Shown here: in pieces, positions 43,662-52,357 of the stretch
Layout of the letters: every line of letters starts with the position of its first letter
How positions within the stretch are numbered: position 1 is the stretch's first letter
Translations under genes and position numbers: made by a program
Notes under the pieces: generated by a model
Told to the model about the DNA's origin: nothing
Databases searched by the model: none
The model's input: only the letters and a program-made list of their open reading frames with translations
NCBI RefSeq assembly: GCF_012726345.1
Contig: NZ_PTXN01000003.1
Coordinates: 164,996 to 228,995 of the forward strand
DNA from: Marinomonas sp. UCMA 3892
GTDB taxonomy: Bacteria; Pseudomonadota; Gammaproteobacteria; Pseudomonadales; Marinomonadaceae
Direction: 5' to 3'
Length of the DNA: 64,000 nt

Positions 43662-44531
43662 ATGAAAGTAAGCTTCATCGGACTCGGAACTATGGGTTAC
43701 CCAATGGCAGGTCATGTGAGTAAAGCGGGTCATGCGGTTGTGGTTTTCAATCGATCTACTCAAAAAGCTCAAAACTGGTGTGAAGAATACACTGGCACCT
43801 TTGCGACGACTCCAGCGATTGCCGCTCAAGATGCCGATATCGTTTTAACTTGCGTGGGCAATGACGACGATTTACGCGCCGTATATTTAGGACCAGAAGG
43901 CGCATTCCAACAAGCAAAAGCCGGCACGCTTTTTATTGATCACACGACAGCTTCGGCAGAAGTGGCAAAAGAGCTTCATCAAGCCGCTCAAGAACGTGGT
44001 TTCTACTTCATGGATGCTCCCGTTTCTGGTGGCCAAGCAGGCGCAGTAAATGGCGTATTAACCGTAATGATCGGTGGTTCGCAAGGCGATTTGGATAAAG
44101 CCCAACCCGTTTTAGATTGTTATGCCAAAGCCACCAGCTTAATGGGTCCGGTTGGTAATGGTCAGATCGCAAAAATGGTCAATCAGATTCTTATTGGTGG
44201 GGTATTGTCTGGTTTATCTGAAGGTATTCGTTTCGCCCAAACAGCCGGCTTAGACATTGCAACGCTTGTCGATACGCTAAAACATGGCGCAGCGGGTTCT
44301 TGGCAGTTAGAGAATCGCGGGGAAACCATGGCTAAAAACGAGTTTGACTTTGGTTTCGCCATTGAATGGATGCATAAGGATTTAGGTCTGTGTCTTGCTC
44401 AAGCCGAAAAAATGGGCATCAAGATCCCATTAACCCAGGCCGTTGATCAGGATTACCAAGCGCTCATAGCGGAAGGTCGTGGTCGTCAAGACACCTCTGT
44501 TCTAGTTAAAGCGCTCGATAAAAAAGCCTAA
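43662..44531 (+). CDS. NAD(P)-dependent beta-hydroxyacid dehydrogenase (HIBADH family)
   Basis: The 289-residue enzyme has the Rossmann start 'MKVSFIGLGTMGYPMAGHVSKAGH', substrate-binding 'DAPVSGGQAGAVNGVLTVMIGG', and catalytic Lys in 'GNGQIAKMVNQILIGG'. The C-terminal helical domain includes 'HGAAGSWQLENRG' and 'DLGLCLAQAEKMG'. Relatives reduce tartronate semialdehyde or oxidise 3-hydroxyisobutyrate and similar acids. The start is ATG 43662 with an AAGGAG site 7 bp upstream; the open frame extends further upstream but that part is not homologous. No pathway partners are adjacent. Confidence 0.9.
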   Translation: MKVSFIGLGTMGYPMAGHVSKAGHAVVVFNRSTQKAQNWCEEYTGTFATTPAIAAQDADIVLTCVGNDDDLRAVYLGPEGAFQQAKAGTLFIDHTTASAEVAKELHQAAQERGFYFMDAPVSGGQAGAVNGVLTVMIGGSQGDLDKAQPVLDCYAKATSLMGPVGNGQIAKMVNQILIGGVLSGLSEGIRFAQTAGLDIATLVDTLKHGAAGSWQLENRGETMAKNEFDFGFAIEWMHKDLGLCLAQAEKMGIKIPLTQAVDQDYQALIAEGRGRQDTSVLVKALDKKA

Positions 44532-45054
44532 TTTTAGTGTTTTTGGCCGTTTAATGTTTCTATTAGGGAGCATTAAACGGTCTTCCTCCAGGCCAACAAA
44601 CTAGTTGGCAACCTCATGTCTCATTTCCTTTTTAAACTTTTTTATAAAAAAAATTGTCCTTTTTCTTTCACATTCCTTACTTATGTTTTTTCCTGCAAAA
44701 CCTTTGTGCTCAAGGCTTCCCCTTCCTTATAGAGATTCTGTATTCATTACACGCATAGGCCATATCGTTATTTCGATTGGTTATTTAAATTGGCTTGAGT
44801 AATCTTCAGAGACGCTGTTTTTGATGCTTCTGTTTATTCAGGCTCATCATTTATAGCTAAAGGGGGCTCAGGGACGAGGCAGAGCAACCCCATTCGAACT
44901 AGGAGTTTGGATGGGGTTTGTTTTAAAACTGTAAAAGACTCGAACGACAAAGATGGCTCTTCCCCCTGCCAAGATAATCACAAAAGTAACGAATACCTTG
45001 ATTCGACTTCCCACGTGTTCGACACGAATATAATTATGCTAATGGAGAGTTACA
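44532..45054 (+). promoter_or_regulatory. Long leader region of dppA with two hairpins
   Basis: CCGTTTAATG (44547-44556) and CATTAAACGG (44571-44580) form a perfect 10-bp stem just after the dehydrogenase gene; a U-run is missing. AACCCCATTC (44886-44895) and GGATGGGGTT (44909-44918) form a second stem followed by TGTTTT, a terminator-like structure 130 bp ahead of dppA. A TATAAT at 45029-45034 could be a -10 element for dppA, with only a weak -35. No gene was recognised in these 523 bp. Confidence 0.45.
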
Positions 45055-46647
45055 ATGAAAAAAGGGTTAGCAAAACTGACGCTTGCACTCATGGCCGCTG
45101 GAGCAATCAGCACTACCGCTCACGCAGCAACAACACTGGTTTATTGTTCAGAAGGTAGCCCTGAGGGCTTTAACCCAGCGTTTTATACTTCTGGTACTAC
45201 TTTCGATGCAACATCGAAAAACATGTTTAACCGTTTAGTCGAATTCAAATTGGGTACGACAGAAACAGAGCCAGGCTTAGCAACAAGCTATGATGTATCA
45301 AGCGATGGCCTTGAATACACTTTCCATTTGCGCAAAGGTGTGAAATTCCACACCTCAAAAGACTTCACTCCAACACGCGATTTTAATGCCGACGATGTGA
45401 TCTTCACATTCGACCGCCAAGGTAATAAAGACAACCCTTACCACACTGTATCTGGCGGCTCTTACGAGTACTTCACTGGTATGGGCATGGATACCTTGAT
45501 TAAAGAGATGGTAAAAGTCGACGACTACACAGTGAAGTTCATTTTGACGAAACCAGAAGCACCTTTCATTGCTAACCTTGCAATGGACTTTGCGTCTATT
45601 TTCTCTAAAGAGCAAGCCGATTTCTACATGAAAAAAGGCACACCTGAAAAGCTAGATATTGATCCTGTTGCTACCGGTCCATTCCAAAAAGTTCAGTATC
45701 AAAAAGACTCTTTGATCCGCTACACAGCATTTAAAGACTACTGGCAAGGTAAAGCAAAAATCGATCGTCTTGTTTTCTCAATCACTCCAGATGCTTCCGT
45801 TCGTTATGCGAAACTGAAAGCGGGCGAGTGTGATGTTATGCCGTATCCAAACCCTGCCGACCTTCAGCAAATGGAAGCGGATCCAAATATCAACCTAATG
45901 AGCCAAGAAGGCCTGAACGTTGGTTATTTGGCATTTAATACGCAGAAAAAACCATTCACCGATCCTCGTGTTCGCCAAGCGCTAAGCTTAGCAACAGACA
46001 AGAGCGCGATCATCGATGCGGTTTTCCAAGGCGCAGGTAAAGCGGCTAAGAACCCGATTCCACCAACTATGTGGTCTTACAACAAAAACGTTGTTGATTA
46101 CCCATACGATCCAGTAAAAGCGAAAAAATTACTTGCTGAAGCGGGTTATCCAGATGGTTTCTCAACCAATATCTGGGCAATGCCAGTACAACGTCCATAT
46201 AACCCAAATGCGCGTCGTATGGCTGAAATCATGCAAGAAGACTGGTCTAAAATCGGCGTGAAAGCAGAAATCGTTTCTTACGAATGGGGAGAATACTTAA
46301 ACCGTTCTAAGAAGGGTGAACACGATACCGTATTGCTAGGTTGGACTGGTGATAATGGTGACCCAGATAACTTCCTATATGTATTGTTAGGCTGTGATGC
46401 TGTTGGTGGCGCGAACCGCGCGCAATGGTGTAACGAAGAGTTCAACGACTTACTGCTAAAAGCAAAACAAACGTCTGATAAAGCAGAGCGTACTAAACTG
46501 TACGAAGAATCTCAGGTGGTTTTCAAACGCGAAGCACCTTGGATCACTATCGCTCACTCAGTGGTATACGAACCAATTCGTAAAGAAGTAAAAGGCTACA
46601 AAATTGACCCGCTTGGCGGTCACTACTTCTACAACGTCAGCAAATAA
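45055..46647 (+). CDS. dppA: Peptide ABC transporter binding protein DppA
   Basis: The 530-residue family-5 solute-binding protein has the signal peptide MKKGLAKLTLALMAAGAISTTAHA. The mature protein starts TTLVYCSEGSPEGFNPAFYTSGTT, the DppA hallmark, followed by 'MFNRLVEFKLGTTETEPGLA' and 'GPFQKVQYQKDSLIRY'. It also carries 'YLAFNTQKKPFTDPRVRQAL', and 'GWTGDNGDPDNFLYVLLGCDA' near the end. It binds dipeptides in the periplasm and passes them to DppBC. The ATG has GGAG at 7-nt spacing. It leads the dppABCDF set but is separated from dppB by 267 bp that hold two hairpins and a small repeat. Confidence 0.93.
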   Translation: MKKGLAKLTLALMAAGAISTTAHAATTLVYCSEGSPEGFNPAFYTSGTTFDATSKNMFNRLVEFKLGTTETEPGLATSYDVSSDGLEYTFHLRKGVKFHTSKDFTPTRDFNADDVIFTFDRQGNKDNPYHTVSGGSYEYFTGMGMDTLIKEMVKVDDYTVKFILTKPEAPFIANLAMDFASIFSKEQADFYMKKGTPEKLDIDPVATGPFQKVQYQKDSLIRYTAFKDYWQGKAKIDRLVFSITPDASVRYAKLKAGECDVMPYPNPADLQQMEADPNINLMSQEGLNVGYLAFNTQKKPFTDPRVRQALSLATDKSAIIDAVFQGAGKAAKNPIPPTMWSYNKNVVDYPYDPVKAKKLLAEAGYPDGFSTNIWAMPVQRPYNPNARRMAEIMQEDWSKIGVKAEIVSYEWGEYLNRSKKGEHDTVLLGWTGDNGDPDNFLYVLLGCDAVGGANRAQWCNEEFNDLLLKAKQTSDKAERTKLYEESQVVFKREAPWITIAHSVVYEPIRKEVKGYKIDPLGGHYFYNVSK

Positions 46648-46652
46648 TAGAC

Positions 46653-46680
46653 GTTTAGAAATACGGTCTTCGGACTAAAC
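46653..46680 (+). promoter_or_regulatory. UUCG tetraloop hairpin after dppA
   Basis: GTTTA...TAAAC enclose GTC-TTCG-GAC, a stable C(UUCG)G tetraloop, 6 bp after the dppA stop codon. It is suitable for protecting the dppA message 3' end. Confidence 0.5.
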
Positions 46681-46695
46681 AAAATGAGGCCTTTT

Positions 46696-46815
46696 CACGA
46701 CGTCACGAGCGAAGCCAAGACGAGGCAAAAAGAGACGAGAAAGCAGAGTTTATGGGTTATAAATGAGCATTTCGAGTCTATTTTTAACAAAGTATTGGCA
46801 AGCACAGTAGTCGTG
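46696..46815. repeat. Small dispersed element between dppA and dppB
   Basis: A 120-bp stretch is bounded by CACGAC and GTCGTG. It includes 'GACGAGGCAAAAAGAGACGAG', 'TTATAAATGAGCATTTCGAG' and 'TATTTTTAAC'. Its right end recurs at 41035-41056. It resembles short non-coding repeats scattered in marine gammaproteobacterial genomes, perhaps MITE-like. No coding frame is evident. Confidence 0.45.
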
Positions 46816-46824
46816 CGAAGGACT

Positions 46825-46862
46825 CAAAACAACTGCTCGCTGGGACGCGAGCTGTTGTTTTG
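46825..46862 (+). promoter_or_regulatory. Long hairpin upstream of dppB
   Basis: CAAAACAACTGCTCGC and GCGAGCTGTTGTTTTG pair over 16 positions with a single mismatch around a 6-nt loop. The arm ends in GTTTTG, so it may act as a partial terminator between the dppA and dppBCDF parts of the operon. Confidence 0.6.
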
Positions 46863-46914
46863 CTGACCGAGCGGTTTGCTCGATCACATAATATCTCAAG
46901 AGAGCCAGTCCTTT

Positions 46915-47925
46915 ATGTTCCAATTTATTTTCCGTCGCTTAAGCCTCGTCATTCCGACCTTTATCGGAATTACCTTGCTGACTTTTACCCTTATTCGCTT
47001 AATCCCCGGTGATCCAATTGAAGTCATGGCCGGTGAACGCGGTGTGAGCGCAGAACGCCACGCCGAATTAAGTGCTCAACTAGGCTTTGATCAGCCGTTG
47101 TATGTGCAGTACTATCACTATGTCACTGGCGTTTTACAAGGTGATTTAGGCAACTCCCTCATTACCAGAGAACCGGTAATGAAAGAATTCCTTACGCTAT
47201 TCCCAGCTACCATTGAGTTAGCATTTTGTGCCGCTATTTTTGCGATTCTGATTGGTTTGCCTGCGGGCATTTTTGCAGCGGTTAAACGCGGCACCGTGAT
47301 AGACCATTCGGTGATGACCTTTTCCCTTACTGGATATTCCATGCCCATATTCTGGTGGGCATTGTTATTGATGTTGGTGTTTTCCGTTAATTTGGGGTGG
47401 ACACCAGTATCCGGCCGGATCGACGTGGTGTATTGGATCGATGACGTCACAGGCTTCATGTTGATTGATTCCATTTTGTCCGGTGAAGAAGGCGCCTTTG
47501 CGTCAGCGGTTTCGCACCTGATCTTGCCAAGTATTGTGCTTGGCACCATTCCTATGGCGGTTATCGCCCGCATGACACGTTCTTCCATGCTGGAAGTATT
47601 AAGCGAAGATTACATTCGTACCGCACGCGCAAAAGGTATCGCGCCTTGGCGAGTCATTGTGATTCACGCACTGCGTAATGCCTTGATTCCCGTGATTACC
47701 GTTATCGGTTTGCAAGTGGGTATTTTGTTATCCGGTGCGATTTTGACGGAAACCGTGTTTGCTTGGCCAGGCATTGGTAAATGGTTAATCGAGTCCATCG
47801 GACGCCGTGATTACCCTGTCGTTCAAGGCGGTATTTTGATTGTCGCTTGTATCATCATTGTCGTGAATCTTTTGGTAGATATCACTTACGGCATTGTTAA
47901 CCCACGTATTCGACACAGCCGATAA
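46915..47925 (+). CDS. dppB: Peptide ABC transporter permease DppB
   Basis: The protein is 336 residues from ATG 46915 (MFQFIFRRLSLVIPTFIGITLLTFTLIRLIPGDP), the canonical DppB start; a TTG 39 bp upstream only adds an unrelated extension. Six hydrophobic segments are seen. The permease signature is 'EDYIRTARAKGIAPWRVIVIHALRNALIPVITVIG', and 'ILTETVFAWPGIGKWLIESIGRRDYPVVQGG' near the end is typical. It forms the inner-membrane channel with DppC. dppC starts 11 bp downstream. Confidence 0.93.
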   Translation: MFQFIFRRLSLVIPTFIGITLLTFTLIRLIPGDPIEVMAGERGVSAERHAELSAQLGFDQPLYVQYYHYVTGVLQGDLGNSLITREPVMKEFLTLFPATIELAFCAAIFAILIGLPAGIFAAVKRGTVIDHSVMTFSLTGYSMPIFWWALLLMLVFSVNLGWTPVSGRIDVVYWIDDVTGFMLIDSILSGEEGAFASAVSHLILPSIVLGTIPMAVIARMTRSSMLEVLSEDYIRTARAKGIAPWRVIVIHALRNALIPVITVIGLQVGILLSGAILTETVFAWPGIGKWLIESIGRRDYPVVQGGILIVACIIIVVNLLVDITYGIVNPRIRHSR

Positions 47926-47936
47926 GGAGGCGTTTT

Positions 47937-48851
47937 ATGACAACATCTACAAAAACGTCCACGACAGACATTCCATTGACCGCACCAGTACCAATGACGC
48001 CACTGCAAGAGTTTTGGCATTATTTCAGCAGCAACAAAGGTGCGGTGGCAGGTTTGGTGGTGATTGCCATCATTTGCTTCATGGCGGTATTTGCTAATTT
48101 TGTGGCACCACATTCACCGTCTGATCAATACCGTGATGCCTTACTGCTACCGCCAGCGTGGTTAGAAGGTGGCAACTGGTCTTTTGTTTTAGGCACTGAC
48201 GATGTAGGCCGAGATATTTTATCTCGCTTGATTTATGGCTCGCGTCTTTCGATTGCGGTTGGCATTGTGGCAGTTACTGCCTCTTTGGTGATGGGTATTT
48301 TGCTCGGTCTGATTGCCGGTTATTTCAAAGGCATCATCGACACCGCTATTATGCGTATCGTCGATATCATGCTGGCGATGCCAAGCTTGTTATTGGCCAT
48401 TGCCATCGTTGCCATCTTAGGGCCAAGCATTGTGAATGCCGCTTTGGCTATTTCCATTGTCTCACTTCCGCATTATGTACGTTTAACTCGTGCGGCAACC
48501 ATGGCAGAAATGTCTCGGGATTATGTCACCTCTTCCCGTGTGATTGGTGCGAGTCCATTGCGTTTGATGTTTATCTGCATCTTGCCAAACTGTTTAGCGC
48601 CTTTGATCGTGCAAGCGACACTTGGTTTTTCGTCCGCCATTTTGGATATGGCCGCGCTTGGCTTCCTTGGTCTTGGTGCACAACCACCCACCCCTGAATG
48701 GGGTTCTATGTTGGCCGATGCGTTGCAGTTTGTTCAGCGCGCTTGGTGGGTCGTTACTTTCCCCGGTTTGATGATTTTGATCACAGTACTGGCGTTTAAC
48801 CTCATGGGTGATGGCTTGCGTGATGCCCTTGATCCCAAGTTGAAACAGTAA
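47937..48851 (+). CDS. dppC: Peptide ABC transporter permease DppC
   Basis: The 304-residue protein has a hydrophilic N-terminus of about 25 residues, then '[32 protein letters not shown]'. It also shows the family phrase '[29 protein letters not shown]' and the EAA loop '[31 protein letters not shown]'. The end '[14 protein letters not shown]' matches DppC. It pairs with DppB. The AAGGAGG site before its ATG is near perfect, and dppD follows after 11 bp. Confidence 0.93.
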   Translation: MTTSTKTSTTDIPLTAPVPMTPLQEFWHYFSSNKGAVAGLVVIAIICFMAVFANFVAPHSPSDQYRDALLLPPAWLEGGNWSFVLGTDDVGRDILSRLIYGSRLSIAVGIVAVTASLVMGILLGLIAGYFKGIIDTAIMRIVDIMLAMPSLLLAIAIVAILGPSIVNAALAISIVSLPHYVRLTRAATMAEMSRDYVTSSRVIGASPLRLMFICILPNCLAPLIVQATLGFSSAILDMAALGFLGLGAQPPTPEWGSMLADALQFVQRAWWVVTFPGLMILITVLAFNLMGDGLRDALDPKLKQ

Positions 48852-48862
48852 GAGAGGTTGTT

Positions 48863-49831
48863 ATGTCACTGTTACAATTGGAAAATTTAAGCGTTACCTT
48901 CGGCAATTTTCGCGCCGTAGATAACATCAGTTACAAGGTCGAAGAAGGGGAAGTTCTCGGCATCGTTGGGGAATCTGGCTCAGGTAAGAGTGTGAGCTCA
49001 TTGTCCATCATGGGCTTGATCGATTTCCCTGGTAAAGTCAGCGCAGATCAGCTTAAGTTCGCGGGGCAAGATCTGCAAACCATGCCAGAAAAGCAACGTC
49101 GTAAGCTAACAGGCTCCGACATTGCGATGATCTTCCAAGATCCGATGACCAGCCTTAACCCATGCTTCACTGTGGGCTATCAGATCATCGAAGCATTAAA
49201 AACACACCAAGGCGGCAGCAAGAAAGAACTGAGAACTCGTGCGATTGAGTTGCTAACGCAAGTAGGTATTCCAGCACCGGAATCGCGTTTGGACAATTAC
49301 CCTCATCAGCTGTCAGGCGGCATGAGCCAGCGTGTGATGATTGCCATGTCCATTGCCTGTGATCCACGCTTATTGATCGCAGACGAGCCGACAACCGCCT
49401 TAGACGTAACAATTCAGGCACAGATCATTGATCTATTGATCGAATTGCAACGCAAGAAACAAATGGGCTTGGTGTTGATCACTCACGATTTAGCACTTGT
49501 GGCGGAAGTCGCCCATCGTGTCATCGTGATGTATGCAGGTCAAATTGTCGAATCTGGTCCAGCAGCGGAAGTATTCAGCACGCCTAAGCATCCTTACACT
49601 CAAGCCTTGCTGGCTTCTTTGCCTGAGTCTGCCTCCGGCAAAGCGCGTCTTGAAGCCTTGCCTGGCGTAGTTCCGGGTCAGTATGATCGTCCTGCAGGCT
49701 GTTTGCTTAGCCCACGCTGTCCTTATGCCACCGACCATTGTCGTAAAGTGGAACCGGCAAACCAAGGTGATCTTGATCGCCAAGTAAAATGTCATACGCC
49801 ATTGGACCGCGAAGGGAGACCAGCCGCATGA
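48863..49831 (+). CDS. dppD: Peptide ABC transporter ATPase DppD
   Basis: The 322-residue ATPase has Walker A '[10 protein letters not shown]', signature '[16 protein letters not shown]', and Walker B '[14 protein letters not shown]'. The oligopeptide/dipeptide C-terminal domain contains '[23 protein letters not shown]', whose cysteines match the iron-sulfur-type motif of this family. It works with DppF to power peptide import. Its TGA stop overlaps the ATG of dppF (ATGA), so the two ATPases are made in a coupled way. Confidence 0.93.
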   Translation: MSLLQLENLSVTFGNFRAVDNISYKVEEGEVLGIVGESGSGKSVSSLSIMGLIDFPGKVSADQLKFAGQDLQTMPEKQRRKLTGSDIAMIFQDPMTSLNPCFTVGYQIIEALKTHQGGSKKELRTRAIELLTQVGIPAPESRLDNYPHQLSGGMSQRVMIAMSIACDPRLLIADEPTTALDVTIQAQIIDLLIELQRKKQMGLVLITHDLALVAEVAHRVIVMYAGQIVESGPAAEVFSTPKHPYTQALLASLPESASGKARLEALPGVVPGQYDRPAGCLLSPRCPYATDHCRKVEPANQGDLDRQVKCHTPLDREGRPAA

Positions 49832-50856
49832 ACCAATCCGATAGCCAGTTAATTTTGAAAGCTGAAGGTTTAAAACAGCATTATCACGTCAAGCAAGGTT
49901 TGTTTAAACCGGACGCCGTCGTGAAAGCCGTTGATGGTATTAGCTTCGATCTTGAAAAAGGTAAGACCCTTGCTGTAGTTGGCGAGTCTGGTTGTGGTAA
50001 GTCGACGCTTGGTCGCATGCTGACCATGATTGAAACCCCAACAGGCGGAAGCTTGTCTCATCGCGGTGAAGACTTACTAACCTTAACAGCTGATGCTCAA
50101 GCAAAGCTACGCCAGAAGATCCAGATTATCTTCCAAAACCCTTACGGCTCTTTAAATCCACGTAAGAAGATTGGTGCGATATTGGAAGAACCTTTGGTAA
50201 TTAATACCAAACTTTCCAAAGCTGAGCGTAGGGAAAAAGCCCTCGCTATCATGGCAAAAGTCGGCTTGAAAGCCGAACATTACGACCGTTATCCGCATAT
50301 GTTTTCCGGTGGCCAACGTCAGCGTATCGCCATCGCTCGTGGCTTGATGCTTGATCCAAATGTCATAGTAGCGGATGAACCCGTGTCTGCGTTAGACGTG
50401 TCGGTTCAGGCGCAAGTATTGAACTTGATGATGGATTTACAACAAGAGTTTGGCTTGAGCTATGTCTTCATCTCTCATGATTTGTCTGTGGTAGAGCACA
50501 TCGCTGACGACGTCATGGTGATGTACTTAGGTAAAGTAGTGGAACAAGGAACTCGCGAGCAACTGTTCGAGAACCCTAAACATCCTTATACCTTGGCTCT
50601 ATTGTCGAGTACGCCGCAGCTTTCACCAGACAAGCGCCGTAAGCGCATTAAGCTACAAGGCGAATTACCTTCACCGCTAAATCCACCATCTGGCTGTGCT
50701 TTCCACGGCCGTTGCAGCTATGCCAACGAGCGCTGCAAAACCGAAACGCCATTACTACGATTAGACGATCAAGCGGAGCAAGAAAAAGGCCACATGATCG
50801 CTTGTCACGCGGTAGAGGAAAAGCGTATTGAAGTGATTGAGGTAGGCGCTGCGTAA
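49828..50856 (+). CDS. dppF: Peptide ABC transporter ATPase DppF
   Basis: The protein is 342 residues from ATG 49828, which overlaps the dppD stop in ATGA form and has GGGAG upstream; a longer frame from 49789 lies inside dppD and is not used. It shows Walker A '[13 protein letters not shown]', Q-loop '[17 protein letters not shown]', signature '[15 protein letters not shown]', Walker B '[15 protein letters not shown]', and a C-terminal Cys-rich segment '[22 protein letters not shown]'. It is the second ATPase of the heterodimer and closes the dpp operon at a terminator. Confidence 0.93.
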   Translation: MNQSDSQLILKAEGLKQHYHVKQGLFKPDAVVKAVDGISFDLEKGKTLAVVGESGCGKSTLGRMLTMIETPTGGSLSHRGEDLLTLTADAQAKLRQKIQIIFQNPYGSLNPRKKIGAILEEPLVINTKLSKAERREKALAIMAKVGLKAEHYDRYPHMFSGGQRQRIAIARGLMLDPNVIVADEPVSALDVSVQAQVLNLMMDLQQEFGLSYVFISHDLSVVEHIADDVMVMYLGKVVEQGTREQLFENPKHPYTLALLSSTPQLSPDKRRKRIKLQGELPSPLNPPSGCAFHGRCSYANERCKTETPLLRLDDQAEQEKGHMIACHAVEEKRIEVIEVGAA

Positions 50857-50885
50857 GCGATTCTATTCAATATCCGTGAGTTTCT

Positions 50886-50909
50886 AAAACGCCCGCAAGG
50901 GCGTTTTTT
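50886..50909 (+). terminator. Rho-independent terminator of the dpp operon
   Basis: AAACGCCC (50887-50894), loop GCAA, GGGCGTTT (50899-50906), then a T-run. It lies 30 bp after the dppF stop codon. Confidence 0.93.
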
Positions 50910-51004
50910 ATGCAGTACTCACCATTAAAAAAGAATATAATTACTTGAGACTAATATAGGTGCTTTTTTAAAAGGCCTAGTAAACCAACTCTGGTTATAT
51001 CTTC

Positions 51005-51031
51005 ATTCGAATATGGATCTATTCGAATATG
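51005..51031. promoter_or_regulatory. Direct repeat ATTCGAATATG before the MFS gene
   Basis: ATTCGAATATG occurs at 51005-51015 and 51021-51031 with a 16-bp period; each contains the palindrome TTCGAA. It is a possible operator or repeat-slippage product. Confidence 0.4.
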
Positions 51032-51052
51032 CAGTCAAGGAAGACTCAAATA

Positions 51053-52276
51053 ATGAATACGTTTGAAAAAGATATTCGTACATCTGCAATCAATGCTTTT
51101 TTTATCGTTAGCGCACGTTGCGTTTCTGATTTAAGTCGCTTCCTCAATATGATCTCCTTATCAAGCTATGTCTTTATCATTAGCAACAGCGTATATCAAT
51201 TCAGTATTTTTATGATATTCCATGTCTGCGGCAGCATTATAGCTAGCGTAGCCAGCTTACCTTTTTTTAGAAAAGTTCAAGGTAAAACAGCACTCATTTT
51301 GATTAATATCCTATGCTTCTTTTCTATGTTGCTGCTCATTATTACTCCCGAAAAACAACATATTTACGCCTTTCCATATATCGCTTTTATCAATGGTTTT
51401 ACTCATACAATGTTTGTCATCGGCACTAGTAGTCAATTACCTAATTGGATAATAAAATCTAAACTCGTACTAACTAATACTTGGCTAATCTCTTTATCCT
51501 CTATGAGCGCCGTGGTCGGTAGCTTAATTGCTGGTACATTAGTCGCAACTACAGGCTATCAAGGTATCTTTCTCATTAATTGTGGTGTTTATGTACTTGT
51601 GGTCGGATTGCTTTTACCTTTAAAAAAAATGGCAAGTCATTCTGCATGGGCTAGCCAGTCAGTTTCTTTTAAAAAGGAGTGGCGCTCGCTCATTTCTGAG
51701 CTAAAGAAAGAACCAGTCCTAGGAAGCATGTTACTAATCACATTGATTGGCAGTCTTGGTAACGCTGCACACCAAATAGGCTTTCCCATCATCGCTGAGC
51801 AACTTATACCCAACAATATTAGCCAGTCGATGGGAATACTCATGGCCTCTTGGGCAATAGGCAGATTTCTTGGAGCCAGAGCCATAGCCTACTTGCTGAA
51901 AAAGTATGCCTACCTGTCTTTAGAAACACTCTTTTTATTTGGCTTCTCAGCCATGTCTTTAGGATTCATCTTGGTCTTCCAACAACACAGTCAACTGTGG
52001 GCCACGGCCTTTATCGTTGCTGCTGGAATAGGTGACGGCATATCTGACGTCAGTTTAATTTCCCGAATCCAGACAGAGCCAGAAAATCTTCGCCTACCTA
52101 TGCTCAGTATTCTTGCTCTTTTGAAAATGACAGGCTTCACCGTTTGCATGATAATCGTCGCACCGTTTTATACTTGGTTAACTCTTGATCTAGTCATCTT
52201 ACTCTTCCACGGGACTCCCTTAATAGCATTAGTAATCTCTCAAGCTTGGCTGCGGCAACGACCAATACAACTATAA
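51053..52276 (+). CDS. MFS transporter
   Basis: The protein is 407 residues from ATG 51053 (MNTFEKDIRTSAINAFFIVSARCVSDLSRFLNM), chosen because AAGGA lies upstream; an ATG at 51029 is also in frame. About 12 hydrophobic segments are seen, for example 'TALILINILCFFSMLLLIITP' and 'TNTWLISLSSMSAVVGSLIAG'. The layout is that of MFS_3/EntS-like exporters, but no close family is recognised. It is flanked by dpp and the alpha-2-macroglobulin gene and has no clear partner. Substrate is unknown. Confidence 0.7.
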   Translation: MNTFEKDIRTSAINAFFIVSARCVSDLSRFLNMISLSSYVFIISNSVYQFSIFMIFHVCGSIIASVASLPFFRKVQGKTALILINILCFFSMLLLIITPEKQHIYAFPYIAFINGFTHTMFVIGTSSQLPNWIIKSKLVLTNTWLISLSSMSAVVGSLIAGTLVATTGYQGIFLINCGVYVLVVGLLLPLKKMASHSAWASQSVSFKKEWRSLISELKKEPVLGSMLLITLIGSLGNAAHQIGFPIIAEQLIPNNISQSMGILMASWAIGRFLGARAIAYLLKKYAYLSLETLFLFGFSAMSLGFILVFQQHSQLWATAFIVAAGIGDGISDVSLISRIQTEPENLRLPMLSILALLKMTGFTVCMIIVAPFYTWLTLDLVILLFHGTPLIALVISQAWLRQRPIQL

Positions 52277-52357
52277 AGGAATCTTACCATCGCCTTGTAT
52301 CCCTCGTGATGAGCTTATAGAATCCAGCCATACATCAACGCAAAAGGGATGCTTGTC

